20,355 nucleotides of DNA, taken from NCBI GenBank assembly GCA_964452575.1, contig CAYVMN010000072.1, forward strand, positions 1 to 20,355, given 5' to 3'. The notes beneath the pieces were generated by a model. It made no database searches, was not told the DNA's origin, and worked only from the letters and a program-made list of their open reading frames with translations. Position 1 is the stretch's first letter. Every line of letters begins with the position of its first letter. This DNA comes from CAYVMN01 sp964452575 (GTDB taxonomy: Bacteria; Desulfobacterota; DSM-4660; Desulfatiglandales; Desulfatiglandaceae). Position numbers and translations under genes: made by a program. Shown one piece after another: positions 1 to 7,792 of the stretch.

Positions 1-465
1 TTCGTTACCATAAGATACGTAATGAATACCCAACTGCCACAAGGGGTTCTCAAAAAAGGGCGCGAAGAGGTGATAGAATTTATTTTCGGCATCGAGCGCC
101 AACCTCCTACCCTCGAAAGGGCAATTGAAGGCGCATGTGTGGGTGATAGGTTTTCGATAAAGGTGCCTAGTGCCGAGATCTATGGCGAAAAGGACCCATC
201 TCTGATCATAGAGATCCCGAGAAAAGGCCTTATAAGCCAGAGACTCAAGCAAGGCCAGTTCTATCGGCAGATGAAAATGAGGAGCCTGGTCTCATTCAGG
301 GTCCTGGAAATTAGGGCCGATAGCGTGCTGGCGGATTTCAACAGGCCGATGGCCGGGATCTCTGTCCTGCTGGACGGCGAGATAATGGCGGTCAGGGAGG
401 CCAGCAAGGAGGAGATAGTGGCCGCCCGAGAAACCGAGGCCAGGAAGAGGATTGGGTGTGGTTAG
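1..465 (+). CDS. SlyD-type FKBP peptidyl-prolyl cis-trans isomerase, 5' end outside window
   Basis: The reading frame is open from base 1, and the residues before the first ATG (at 22) already fit the first beta strand of an FKBP domain. The gene therefore starts upstream and is partial here. The FKBP core is visible: a segment reading IEFIFG, then LERAIEGACVGDRFSIKVPSAEIYGEKDPSL, which parallels the SlyD pattern of GLE-ALEGM-VGD and P-E-AYGE-DP. An insert-in-flap region follows, then NRPMAGISVLLDGEIMAVREAS, matching the usual HPLAGK-L-F-V-V--VR-A- of SlyD. By family knowledge it is a cytoplasmic folding helper and prolyl isomerase. There is no His-rich metal-binding tail like that of E. coli SlyD; it ends in RKRIGCG. 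The next gene starts 6 bp after the stop, suggesting co-transcription. Confidence 0.85.
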   Translation, partial: FVTIRYVMNTQLPQGVLKKGREEVIEFIFGIERQPPTLERAIEGACVGDRFSIKVPSAEIYGEKDPSLIIEIPRKGLISQRLKQGQFYRQMKMRSLVSFRVLEIRADSVLADFNRPMAGISVLLDGEIMAVREASKEEIVAARETEARKRIGCG

Positions 466-471
466 ACAGCC

Positions 472-945
472 ATGACTGTCAGGATATTCATTCACGGTCT
501 GGAGAGCAGCGATCAGGGTACCAAGGCAATCTTTTTCCGAAAGAATTACCCGAACATGATAATCCCCAACTTCAAAGGGGATCTCCATGAACGGATGGAA
601 AGGCTCAACGCGGTACTTTCCGGGAAATCAGGAATAAGGCTTGTTGGTTCCAGCTTTGGCGGGTTGATGGCCTCTCTTTTTGCCTTGCAGAACGAGGCCA
701 GTTTAGAAAGAATGATCCTCCTTGCCCCTGCAATCAACCTCAAGGAATTTGTCCATGACGAGGTGAAGAAGATCTCCATACCGGTGTGGGTTTATCATGG
801 AACCCTAGATTCGGTGATTCCGCTGAGAGAAGTGGAAGGTGTTGCCAGAAAGACCTTCAATAACCTATCGTTCCATGTGGTAGAAGATGACCACTACCTT
901 CACAAGACCTTTGAGAATATTGACTGGGAGTGGCTCCTTTCATAA
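472..945 (+). CDS. Small alpha/beta-hydrolase (YqiA-like esterase)
   Basis: The protein has 157 residues, a minimal alpha/beta-hydrolase fold of the YqiA/UPF0227 kind. It starts with a strand and oxyanion-loop region (RIFIHGLESS), similar to the FIHGF-SS start of such proteins. The nucleophile elbow is GSSFGG (residues about 59-64, Ser nucleophile). The catalytic Asp is in YHGTLDSVIP, and the His is in EDDHYLH near the C-terminus. All three members of the Ser-Asp-His triad are thus present. There is no signal peptide, so it is predicted to be cytoplasmic. The natural substrate cannot be read from the sequence; a short-chain ester or thioester is likely. It starts 6 bp after the SlyD-like gene and so probably shares its transcript. 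Confidence 0.8.
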   Translation: MTVRIFIHGLESSDQGTKAIFFRKNYPNMIIPNFKGDLHERMERLNAVLSGKSGIRLVGSSFGGLMASLFALQNEASLERMILLAPAINLKEFVHDEVKKISIPVWVYHGTLDSVIPLREVEGVARKTFNNLSFHVVEDDHYLHKTFENIDWEWLLS

Positions 946-1047
946 GAAGGACTGGCGGTCATGGCTCTCGTTATTTTTCATTTCCACTTTATCATCAAGC
1001 CCTTGAGATCGACCCCTCAAGAAGCCCCCCAGCCTAACCGCTTTTTT

Positions 1048-1076
1048 TTGACAGCCCCTTTGGCGTGTGGTAAACG
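1048..1076 (+). promoter_or_regulatory. Candidate sigma-70 promoter for nfnAB
   Basis: A perfect TTGACA (1048-1053) is followed after 17 bp by TAAACG (1071-1076), which matches only 3 of 6 consensus -10 positions. It lies about 40 bp before the nfnA start in the 171-bp gap after the hydrolase gene. The position and -35 are good; the -10 is weak. Confidence 0.35.
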
Positions 1077-1116
1077 CTCTTCAAAAAAATCCGACGTAGC
1101 CTTTTGGAGGTAAATC

Positions 1117-1953
1117 ATGTTTGAGATCTTGAAACGTCAGGAAATGGCCGATGGGACTGTGGTCCTAAACGAGATCAGCGCCCCTATGATAGCCAGGAAG
1201 GCCAAGCCAGGGCAGTTTGTCATATTAAAGGCCAATGAAACCGGTGAGCGCATCCCGCTGACAATGGCCGATACTGATCTCAAGAAGGGCACGATTACAG
1301 TTATTTATCAGGTGGTGGGAAAATCCACGGCCCTTTTCAAGTCTCTCAAGGTAGGAGAGCGTTTCCAGGACGTGATAGGGCCCTTGGGTAAACCCACAAA
1401 GCTGGAGAAGGTAGGGAATGTGGTCTGCGTTGGTGGTGGCACAGGCATCGCGGTCCTTCATCCCATTGCCAGGGGGCTCAAGGAGCTGGGAAACAATGTG
1501 AGGGCGATTATCGGTGCCAGGACAAAGGACCTTCTGATCCTGGAAGACAAGATGAGGGCCGCCTCCCATGAACTCCATGTATGCACTGACGATGGCTCCT
1601 ATGGACATCACGGGTTTGTAACCGATGTACTCAAGGAGATCCTCGAAAAGGAAGATATAAAGCTGGTGGTAGGGATCGGCCCAGTTCCCATGATGAAATT
1701 CGTGTGCAAGATCACGGAACAATATAAGGTCAAGACGCTCGTAAGCCTGAATGCCATAATGGTTGACGGGACAGGCATGTGCGGCTGCTGTCGAGTAAGC
1801 GTGGGGGGGGAGACCAAGTTTGCCTGCGTGGATGGCCCGGAATTTGACGGGAGCAAGGTCGACTTTGATGAATTGATGCAACGGCTTCAGGCCTACCTGG
1901 CGGAAGAGGCCGTTGCCTATGACAAGCATAAGTGTGAATGCAAGGCTGCCTAG
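1117..1953 (+). CDS. nfnA: NADH-dependent reduced ferredoxin:NADP+ oxidoreductase, small subunit NfnA
   Basis: The 278-residue protein is of the ferredoxin-NADP reductase/dihydroorotate dehydrogenase electron-transfer (PyrK-like) type. The N-terminal FAD-binding barrel contains RIPLTMAD (about 45-52). The NAD(H)-binding domain contains VGGGTGIAVLHPIARGL (105-121), and VGIGPVPMMKFV follows at 186-197. The C-terminal [2Fe-2S] site is MCGCCRV with a further Cys at 237 (Cys 222, 224, 225, 237). By family knowledge this subunit carries NADH and FAD and works with NfnB in flavin-based electron bifurcation between NADH, NADP+ and ferredoxin in the cytoplasm. A GGAGG ribosome site lies 6 bp before the ATG. 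The partner gene follows 90 bp downstream. The old name SudB (sulfide dehydrogenase beta) is the same family; the Nfn role is the better supported one. Confidence 0.9.
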   Translation: MFEILKRQEMADGTVVLNEISAPMIARKAKPGQFVILKANETGERIPLTMADTDLKKGTITVIYQVVGKSTALFKSLKVGERFQDVIGPLGKPTKLEKVGNVVCVGGGTGIAVLHPIARGLKELGNNVRAIIGARTKDLLILEDKMRAASHELHVCTDDGSYGHHGFVTDVLKEILEKEDIKLVVGIGPVPMMKFVCKITEQYKVKTLVSLNAIMVDGTGMCGCCRVSVGGETKFACVDGPEFDGSKVDFDELMQRLQAYLAEEAVAYDKHKCECKAA

Positions 1954-2033
1954 GGGCATATGTATCATCAGGGGTCCTTACACTTCCGGCAGCCCCGGGA
2001 CTCTTGGAAGTACAGATTCATATGAGGTGTTAT

Positions 2034-2038
2034 GGAGG
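2034..2038 (+). promoter_or_regulatory. Ribosome binding site that sets the nfnB start
   Basis: GGAGG lies 5 bp before the ATG at 2044. An in-frame ATG at 2032 overlaps this site and has only a GAGGT placed too close (3 bp) in front of it, so 2044 is the better start. Confidence 0.7.
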
Positions 2039-2043
2039 AGAGG

Positions 2044-3456
2044 ATGGCAGAAAAGGCGGACAAGAAAGAGAAGATATCCAGGCAATTTATGCCTGAGCAG
2101 GATCCACAGGTGAGAAAACGGAATTTCGAAGAGGTCCCTTTGGGATACCCCGAGGAACTGGCAATAAAGGAGGCAGAAAGATGCCTTCAGTGCAAGAAGC
2201 CATCATGCATGGAGGGATGTCCTGTAGCCATAGATATCCCGGCCTTTATCAATCACCTGAGGGAAGGGGAATTCACCAAAGCGGTCCGTAAGATATGGGA
2301 GAGAAATGCCCTGCCGGCTGTCTGCGGAAGGGTATGCCCCCAGGAAATCCAGTGTGAAGGGAGATGTATTTTGGGTAAGAAGGGAGACCCCGTTGCTATC
2401 GGTAATCTGGAGCGTTTTGTGGCCGACTGGGAACGTGAGCATGGCAAAGGTGATCTTCCCCCTAAGAGCAAGCCCACCGGGAGAAGGATAGCTGTGGTAG
2501 GTTCAGGGCCTTCCGGGCTGACTGTGGCTGGGGACCTTATCCTTAAAGGATATGAGGTGACCGTTTTCGAGGCCTTTCACAGACCGGGTGGTGTCCTTGT
2601 CTACGGTATCCCGGAATTCAGGCTTCCAAAGGAGATCGTATATTCTGAGGTGAATTTCCTTGAAAGGCTTGGGGTAAGGGTCGTTTGTAATGTCGTTGTG
2701 GGAAGGACCATCACCGTAGACGAACTGTTTGAGGAGGGCTATAACGCCGTTTATGTAGGCGTTGGCGCAGGGCTTCCCCGGTTTCTCAACATACCAGGAG
2801 AAAACCTCATCGGCATCTATTCCGCCAATGAGTACCTGACCAGGGCAAATCTCATGAAGGCGTACCTTTTCCCTGAATATGATACCCCCATTGCAAAGGG
2901 GAAAAATGTGGCGGTTTTTGGCGCAGGAAATGTGGCCATGGATGCCGCACGGACGGCTATGCGGCTGGGAGCAGACAAGGTCCGCATCATTTACCGCCGA
3001 TCCCGCGATGAGATGCCTGCTCGGGCAGCTGAGATCCATCACGCGGAAGAGGAGGGAATCGAGTTTCATCTCCTCACGGCCCCCACCCGTTTCCTGGGCG
3101 ACGAAAATGGTCGGGTAACCGGCATGGAGTGCCTGAAGATGGAACTGGGTGAGCCGGATGAATCGGGAAGACGGCGTCCTATCCCGGTAGAGGGGTCTAA
3201 ATTCCAGATAGAGTGTGACATGGCAGTTATTGCAGTGGGGGCAGGGGCAAACCCCCTATTGACCCGGTCCACTGAAGGCCTTAACCTCAACAGGTGGGGC
3301 TACATTATTGCAGAGCCGGAAACAGGTAAGACCAGCAAGAAGGCCGTCTGGGCCGGTGGAGATATCGTAACGGGGCAGGCCACGGTTATCCTGGCAATGG
3401 GGGCAGGCAGGGTGGCGTCGGATTCCATACACCAATATCTCTCCTGGGGATGGTAG
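2044..3456 (+). CDS. nfnB: NADH-dependent reduced ferredoxin:NADP+ oxidoreductase, large subunit NfnB (GltD-like)
   Basis: The protein is 470 residues long from the chosen ATG; an alternative start at 2032 adds four residues. The N-terminal ferredoxin-like domain has two cysteine groups: Cys 47, 50, 55, 59 (CLQCKKPSCMEGC) and Cys 94, 98, 104, 108 (CGRVCPQEIQCEGRC), expected to carry two [4Fe-4S] clusters. Next come the FAD dinucleotide fold (VVGSGPSGLTVAG, about 151-163), the PGGVLVYGIPEFRLP motif and the NADPH fold (VAVFGAGNVAMDAARTA). Near the C-terminus AGGDIVTGQATVILAMGAG closes the FAD site. The family is shared with the glutamate synthase small subunit GltD. Pairing with nfnA and the absence of a glutamate synthase large subunit favour NfnB, the bifurcating-FAD and NADPH subunit. 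The complex balances NADPH, NADH and ferredoxin pools in anaerobes. Confidence 0.9.
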   Translation: MAEKADKKEKISRQFMPEQDPQVRKRNFEEVPLGYPEELAIKEAERCLQCKKPSCMEGCPVAIDIPAFINHLREGEFTKAVRKIWERNALPAVCGRVCPQEIQCEGRCILGKKGDPVAIGNLERFVADWEREHGKGDLPPKSKPTGRRIAVVGSGPSGLTVAGDLILKGYEVTVFEAFHRPGGVLVYGIPEFRLPKEIVYSEVNFLERLGVRVVCNVVVGRTITVDELFEEGYNAVYVGVGAGLPRFLNIPGENLIGIYSANEYLTRANLMKAYLFPEYDTPIAKGKNVAVFGAGNVAMDAARTAMRLGADKVRIIYRRSRDEMPARAAEIHHAEEEGIEFHLLTAPTRFLGDENGRVTGMECLKMELGEPDESGRRRPIPVEGSKFQIECDMAVIAVGAGANPLLTRSTEGLNLNRWGYIIAEPETGKTSKKAVWAGGDIVTGQATVILAMGAGRVASDSIHQYLSWGW

Positions 3457-3578
3457 ACACTCGGGCCCCGAAGGCACAAGACCGCATGAGTCCTATGGTG
3501 GAGCGATTATCCAGGGCATTTTTTGAAGCTCCCTCATGATACACCACCTGGTGTCCTCCGTGGGAGATATGTGGGGGC

Positions 3579-3893
3579 TCATTTGAGGAGTTCCTTCACC
3601 TTGTCGGCCTTCCTCTTGACATCCATGGCCTTCTTTACGCCCGGCACTTGCTCCAAGACCTTGTCAACTACCTTGGCCTCCAGGGTTGACGTCTTTTCCT
3701 TTGGGTCCTTGGCCGAGTCTTCTACCTGCTCTTTCCCGGCCGTCTCTGTAGAGGTCAGCTCCTTTTTGACATTCCTGAATTCCCTGATAGCACCTCCCAC
3801 ACCTTTTCCGATTTCAGGTAGCCGCTTGGCGCCAAATATGAGGAGGACGATGACGGCAATCACAATAAGTTCGGTAGGACCTAGTCCAAACAT
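3579..3893 (-). CDS. tatA: Sec-independent (twin-arginine) protein translocase subunit TatA
   Basis: The protein has 104 residues and begins MFGLGPTELIVIAVIVLLIFGAKRLPEIGKG, the hallmark of TatA: one short N-terminal membrane helix (about 6-21), the FG-x-x-LP hinge, an amphipathic helix and a charged, lysine- and glutamate-rich tail. It forms the pore-like oligomers of the Tat system that export folded proteins. The ATG whose first base is 3893 has a GGAG 6 bp in front. A longer reading from a TTG at 3905 would place that GGAG inside the gene and is not preferred. TatB and TatC are not in the window. TatA and TatB are hard to separate by sequence; length and lack of the TatB extension favour TatA. 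It lies downstream of purM on the same strand, with a hairpin between them. A perfect TATAAT occurs on this strand at 3916-3911, but without a good -35. Confidence 0.88.
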   Translation of the reverse strand: MFGLGPTELIVIAVIVLLIFGAKRLPEIGKGVGGAIREFRNVKKELTSTETAGKEQVEDSAKDPKEKTSTLEAKVVDKVLEQVPGVKKAMDVKRKADKVKELLK

Positions 3894-3932
3894 GGCTAAC
3901 TCCAATAGATATTATATGTTTGATGGTTTCGC

Positions 3933-3967
3933 AAAAACCCGAAGTCCTCCTTGTCAGGAGGTTTTTT
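3933..3967. terminator. Hairpin terminator between purM and tatA, possibly bidirectional
   Basis: Read on the plus strand, CCTCCT (3946-3951), a 4-base loop and AGGAGG (3956-3961) are followed by TTTTTT (3962-3967). AAAAACC (3933-3939) and GGTTTTT (3960-3966) form an alternative outer stem, so the element also ends in a T-rich tract when read on the minus strand. It lies 39 bp beyond the purM stop in the direction of transcription. It could end or weaken read-through from purM into tatA. Judged by eye, without folding energies. Confidence 0.55.
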
Positions 3968-4005
3968 CCGAACGAAGGGGCCCAGTTCCCGGGACCGGAC
4001 AGAGA

Positions 4006-5064
4006 TCACGGCCCAATAAACTGGACCGGTTCCTCATCCTCGTTCCTTTCTTCAACGGTGCCCAGAAGATAAGCGGTTTCTCCCATTGCCTTCAGCCTTA
4101 AAAGGATTTCACTCGTGTCCTCACCGTTTACCACAACAAGCAGGCCAAGGCCGTTATTGAAGGTCCGCAACATCTCTTGCTCCGATATCTGCCCTGCCTT
4201 TTGTAGGTAGTGGAATATGGGAGGAGGGGACCAACTTGATCTGTCGATCACGGCCTTGCAGCGCGCCGGAAGCATGCGGGGGGGGTTATCAATCAGTCCG
4301 CCTCCGGTGATATGGCATATGGCATAGATCTGGAAATCCCGTCTCAGGTTACTGATGGCCCTGGCGTATATTCGGGTGGGCTCCAGGAGCTCTTCCCCGA
4401 GAGTCCTGCCGAAATCCGGTACATAGTCATCCACGGCCATTTTTAGACCCTCAAAAAAGATCTTCCGGACCAGTGAATAGCCGTTGCTGTGAAGCCCGCT
4501 TGAGCCGATCCCGATAATCTGGTGGCCGACGGCAATCTCAGAACCATCAAGGAGTTCTTCATTGTCAGCGAGGCCAACCACAAATCCGGCCAGATCATAT
4601 TCTCCTTCCCGGTAAAATCCGGGCATTTCGGCGGTCTCTCCCCCAATGAGCGAACACCTGGCCTCGAGACACCCTGCCGTAATCCCCTTGATGATATCCT
4701 GGGCCTTTTCGACATCCAATTTTCCCATAGCCAGATAATCCAGGAAGAAGAGCGGTGTGGCTCCACCCACCATAATGTCGTTCACGCTCATGGCAACAAG
4801 ATCAATACCCACAGTATCGTGCTTGTCCGTCATGAACGCTATCTTAAGTTTCGTGCCGACACCATCTGTAGAGGCCACAAGCACCGGATTCTTGATATGT
4901 TCCAGATTCAATGAATAGGCACCTGCAAAGCCTCCTATATCCGTGATGACCCCTGACTTAAAGGTCTTGCTGGCAATGGAACGTATGAACGAAACAAGCC
5001 TGTTACCCGCGTCGATGTCCACACCGGCCTCGGCATATTTGTCCTTTTTAGGTGGCTTTTCCAT
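4006..5064 (-). CDS. purM: Phosphoribosylformylglycinamidine cyclo-ligase (AIR synthetase)
   Basis: The protein has 352 residues, the normal PurM length. It catalyses the ATP-dependent ring closure of FGAM to aminoimidazole ribotide, step 5 of purine synthesis, in the cytoplasm. Typical PurM motifs run in order: KYAEAGVDIDAGN at the N-terminus, ASTDGVGTKLKIA (the ATP-loop region), GIDLVAMSVNDIMVGGATPLFFLDYLA, GGETAEMPGFY, GIGSSGLHSNGYSLVR and HITGGGLIDNPPRMLP. All are intact. The ATG has an AGGA sequence 6 bp before it. A good promoter precedes it at 5133-5104, giving a leader of roughly 30 bases. It is divergent from recG, and tatA follows on the same strand. Confidence 0.96.
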   Translation of the reverse strand: MEKPPKKDKYAEAGVDIDAGNRLVSFIRSIASKTFKSGVITDIGGFAGAYSLNLEHIKNPVLVASTDGVGTKLKIAFMTDKHDTVGIDLVAMSVNDIMVGGATPLFFLDYLAMGKLDVEKAQDIIKGITAGCLEARCSLIGGETAEMPGFYREGEYDLAGFVVGLADNEELLDGSEIAVGHQIIGIGSSGLHSNGYSLVRKIFFEGLKMAVDDYVPDFGRTLGEELLEPTRIYARAISNLRRDFQIYAICHITGGGLIDNPPRMLPARCKAVIDRSSWSPPPIFHYLQKAGQISEQEMLRTFNNGLGLLVVVNGEDTSEILLRLKAMGETAYLLGTVEERNEDEEPVQFIGP

Positions 5065-5103
5065 GGGATCCTATCCGTTTCAGATGACTTTCGATCGATG
5101 TTT

Positions 5104-5133
5104 ATTTTAGTTAGTTCCAGCTATTATTGTCAA
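5104..5133 (-). promoter_or_regulatory. Sigma-70 promoter for purM
   Basis: On the minus strand a perfect TTGACA (5133-5128) is followed after 18 bp by TAAAAT (5109-5104, 5 of 6 to TATAAT). The expected start is near 5097, about 33 bases before the purM ATG. It is the best promoter match in the window. Confidence 0.6.
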
Positions 5134-5155
5134 ATCATTTCTCTTGTAACTAAAA
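5105..5155. repeat. 9-bp perfect inverted repeat spanning the purM promoter
   Basis: TTTTAGTTA (5105-5113) and its exact reverse complement TAACTAAAA (5147-5155) are separated by 33 bp; their centres are 42 bp apart, about four helical turns. One arm overlaps the purM -10; the other lies upstream of the -35. This is a possible operator or looping site. The arms are AT-rich, so chance is not excluded. Confidence 0.4.
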
Positions 5156-5208
5156 CCATGGTCTGCTACTAGCCGTCTATATAGAGCAACATCTTACCTG
5201 GGTTGAGC

Positions 5209-5394
5209 GGTTCAATGTTCAAGCCTGCCCTGGTGCGACGGTTGTTATCATGGAGATCAACCCTCTGCTATTAAAAAATATGGACTGAATCCAGCTCAAT
5301 GAAATCAGGGCTGGGCCAGGGGTTCTGGGTTGATTGGGCTGTAACGTTAAGTAATGTCAATATGTTATAACCCTTGAACCCTGAACCTAGAACC
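5209..5394. repeat. Degenerate TTGAACC heptamer repeats in inverted arrangement
   Basis: The plus strand has TTGAACC, CTGAACC and TAGAACC in tandem at 5374-5394. The minus strand of 5209-5223 reads CTTGAACATTGAACC, and that of 5321-5331 reads AACCCAGAACC. The left and right copies match at 13 of 15 positions over their shared core and point towards each other across about 150 bp. The origin is unknown; a decayed small repeat element is one possibility. Confidence 0.4.
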
Positions 5395-5415
5395 GATCAG
5401 TTTAGGTGTGAGATA

Positions 5416-7521
5416 TTGAGTAAAGAACTCCCAACGCTAAAACGGCCTCTAACTGTCCTTAAAGGGGTTGGCCCAAAGAGGGCCCAACTTCTGGCCACGA
5501 AAGGCGTTCATACCCTCATCGACCTTCTGCTTTTCTTGCCTACCCGATATGAGGACCGGAGAAAGATGTTGGATATTTCCAAGACTACCGCCGGGAGCCC
5601 GGCACTGGTAAGAGGCACCGTTATCTCGGCCGGGGAGGAGAGGTTCTTTCCGACCCGGAGGCGCCTTTTCAGGATAACCATCCAAGACGAAACGGCCCGA
5701 TTGGAGCTCCTCTGGTTTAACTACAGAAAGGCCTATCTTAGCTCCTACGCCGCAAAGGGAAAGACACTCCTGGCCTATGGGGAAGGTCGGTTAAATCGTG
5801 GCAAGAGGCAGATGATTCACCCTGATCTCACTATAGTTGATGGAGCCAAGGATCAGCTATCGCTAGGCTTTTATCCTGTCTATCCAACGGTTAAGGGGAT
5901 TTCAGGGCAGGTACTGAGGTCTTTGATGGGCCAGGCCTTGGGGCAGTGCCAGGAGGCCGTTGTGGAGATCCTTCCCAAAGAGACAGTCTGTCGACTCGGT
6001 CTCCCAGGGCTTGGGGAGGCCCTCAATCATGTTCATTTCCCTCCCAATGGCTCATCCATCGATCTCCTCCACAAGCGAAGGACAAAGGGGCATCTGAGAC
6101 TCACCTTTGATCATTTCTTCCAGGTAATGCTCAACATTGTTTTTAGGAAGACTTTATCTGAGAAAAGGACAGGACCAATCCTAACGATCCCGGGTGATAT
6201 GGAGGCCCGCATCCGGAGCTATTTCCCTTTCTCGCTGACCCAGGACCAGACCCGTGCTATCGGAGAGATTCTAAGGGACCTAAGATCCGGCAGGCCAATG
6301 AATCGATTGCTCCAAGGGGATGTGGGGTGCGGCAAGACGGTTGTGGCTACAGTTGCCTCATACCTTGCGATCCTTAACGACTGGCAGGTGGCAATAATGG
6401 TTCCCACACAGGTTCTGGCCCAACAACATTACGCATATTTCTCTTCTTTGAACAATCGTATGGGATTCCGGCCTGTCATCTTGACCGGCATGCTAAACGA
6501 GGCCGATCGCCAGGCGAGATATGAGAGGATCAGGAATGGACAATATAATCTGATCGTTGGAACCCATGCCCTTATCCAAGAGGGTCTTTCTTTCGCGAGG
6601 CTGGGCCTGGTGGTAATCGATGAGCAGCATCGCTTCGGGGTGAGGCAGCGCTCATTACTGGACAAAAAGGGGAAAAACCCGCATCTCTTGGTAATGACGG
6701 CAACCCCGATCCCCAGGACCCTGGCCATGACCGTGTTTGCTGATCTGGATATCTCTACGATCAAAGAATATCCCAAGGGGCACCACCCGGTGAAGACCTT
6801 CCTGGCCGATGCGAGCCAAAAGAGAAAGGTGTTCAATACCCTCCATCAGAGGCTGTCGATGGGAGAGCAAGGCATAGTAATCTGTCCTGTAATCGAAGGA
6901 TCAGAAAAGGAGGAGCTGAAAGACGTCCTAAAGATGCACCAAAGGCTATCCAGGCTTTTTGCATCCCGCTTTCATGTGGGGCTAATTCACGGCAGACTTT
7001 CTCCAGATCAAAAGAATCGAGTGATGGAGGGGTTCCGGGAAGGCAGGATAGATCTCTTGGTTGGGACCTCAGTAGTAGAAGTTGGGGTCCATGCGCCAGG
7101 GGCCACGGTTATGGTGATTGAGCATCCGGAGCGATTCGGGTTGTCCCAGCTCCACCAGTTGAGGGGAAGGGTGGGAAGGGGTTCTAAGGAGGGCCTTTGT
7201 GTGCTCATGCTAACTGAGGGAATATCTCCTGATGGCATCTCCAGGGCAAAGGTATTGGCTGGGACCAATGACGGCTTTGAGATAGCCGAAAGAGATCTGG
7301 AGATGAGGGGACAAGGGGAGCTTATGGGAACGAGGCAGTCTGGCCCAGGTGAACTGGACCTAAGGGCCGTCTTCAGGGAGCCGGAACTCCTCATGGCCGC
7401 AAAGCAAGAGGCAGAAACGATCCTCAGGGCCGATCCACAACTCCTGTGCCCCGAGAATCTCAGGCTGAGAGACCTAATCCTCCCCCAGAATATCACCTGG
7501 CGGCCTTCTTCTATGGGCTGA
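5416..7521 (+). CDS. recG: ATP-dependent DNA helicase RecG
   Basis: The protein is 701 residues from a TTG at 5416. It reverses and remodels stalled replication forks and branch-migrates Holliday junctions. The N-terminal wedge starts with LKGVGPKRAQLL and contains the OB-fold. The helicase motifs follow: Walker A GDVGCGKT (about 301-308), motif II DEQHRFG (402-408), motif III MTATPIPRTLAM, then HGRLSPDQK, GTSVVEVGV and QLHQLRGRVGRG. The C-terminal GQGELMGTRQSG wedge-contact region is present. The frame is open further up to a TTG at 5374 (715 residues), but that codon sits inside a TGAACC repeat with no ribosome site. The TTG at 5416 has AGGTG about 7 bp before it and gives the usual RecG N-terminus. 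The UvrA/B-type motif Mfd was considered and rejected because the order and N-terminus are RecG. Confidence 0.95.
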   Translation: MSKELPTLKRPLTVLKGVGPKRAQLLATKGVHTLIDLLLFLPTRYEDRRKMLDISKTTAGSPALVRGTVISAGEERFFPTRRRLFRITIQDETARLELLWFNYRKAYLSSYAAKGKTLLAYGEGRLNRGKRQMIHPDLTIVDGAKDQLSLGFYPVYPTVKGISGQVLRSLMGQALGQCQEAVVEILPKETVCRLGLPGLGEALNHVHFPPNGSSIDLLHKRRTKGHLRLTFDHFFQVMLNIVFRKTLSEKRTGPILTIPGDMEARIRSYFPFSLTQDQTRAIGEILRDLRSGRPMNRLLQGDVGCGKTVVATVASYLAILNDWQVAIMVPTQVLAQQHYAYFSSLNNRMGFRPVILTGMLNEADRQARYERIRNGQYNLIVGTHALIQEGLSFARLGLVVIDEQHRFGVRQRSLLDKKGKNPHLLVMTATPIPRTLAMTVFADLDISTIKEYPKGHHPVKTFLADASQKRKVFNTLHQRLSMGEQGIVICPVIEGSEKEELKDVLKMHQRLSRLFASRFHVGLIHGRLSPDQKNRVMEGFREGRIDLLVGTSVVEVGVHAPGATVMVIEHPERFGLSQLHQLRGRVGRGSKEGLCVLMLTEGISPDGISRAKVLAGTNDGFEIAERDLEMRGQGELMGTRQSGPGELDLRAVFREPELLMAAKQEAETILRADPQLLCPENLRLRDLILPQNITWRPSSMG

Positions 7522-7710
7522 CGGTCTTGAGAACCTCTCACGAAACCATCAATTTTGAAATCGGTTCATCATCCGGCCCTTCTTAGTCTGGTTGGACTTG
7601 ATCAATTAAGATCTCTATTGGCAAAAATTCAGTATAACTGAAATAAATTAATTAATTATATTAACAGGTTTTAGTGTTAAGTGAAATATTTTTAAGTATG
7701 CGGAAACTTC

Positions 7711-7739
7711 TTGACAAGATTTTCAGGCATATTTAAAAA
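7711..7739 (+). promoter_or_regulatory. Candidate sigma-70 promoter for the xre-ortAB-alr operon
   Basis: A perfect TTGACA (7711-7716), a 17-bp spacer and TAAAAA (7734-7739, 4 of 6 to consensus). It lies about 170 bp before the regulator ATG, leaving a long leader that contains both inverted repeats. Confidence 0.4.
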
Positions 7740-7792
7740 TAGGCTGGGTTACAAAAACCATTTCTATGAACTGCACTCAAAAAACCGACTTG

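Larger units (their letters stand above)
5065..5415. other. Divergent intergenic region purM/recG (351 bp)
   Basis: There is no gene in this stretch. It holds the purM promoter and inverted repeat near its left end and degenerate TTGAACC-type repeats in the middle and right. TATAAC at 5366-5371 is a possible -10 for recG without a recognisable -35. Two 8-bp palindromes (TAACGTTA at 5342-5349, GTTATAAC at 5364-5371) lie in front of recG. Confidence 0.7.

Noticed and set aside
1225..1968. 247-codon open frame on the minus strand
   Set aside because: It is fully antisense to nfnA, whose motifs are unmistakable. The translation shows no recognisable domain.
2503..3069. 188-codon minus-strand frame
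   Set aside because: It is antisense to nfnB, with no domain and an unlikely composition.
2044..3456. Glutamate synthase small subunit (GltD) as the name for nfnB
   Set aside because: It shares the fold, but pairing with the NfnA-type gene and no glutamate synthase large subunit nearby favour NfnB.
3911..3916. Perfect TATAAT (minus strand) before tatA
   Set aside because: No acceptable -35 at 15-18 bp, and it would leave almost no leader for the ribosome site; noted under tatA only.
3523..4101. 192-codon plus-strand frame over tatA
   Set aside because: It lies across tatA and the end of purM on the other strand; the TatA signature on the minus strand is decisive.
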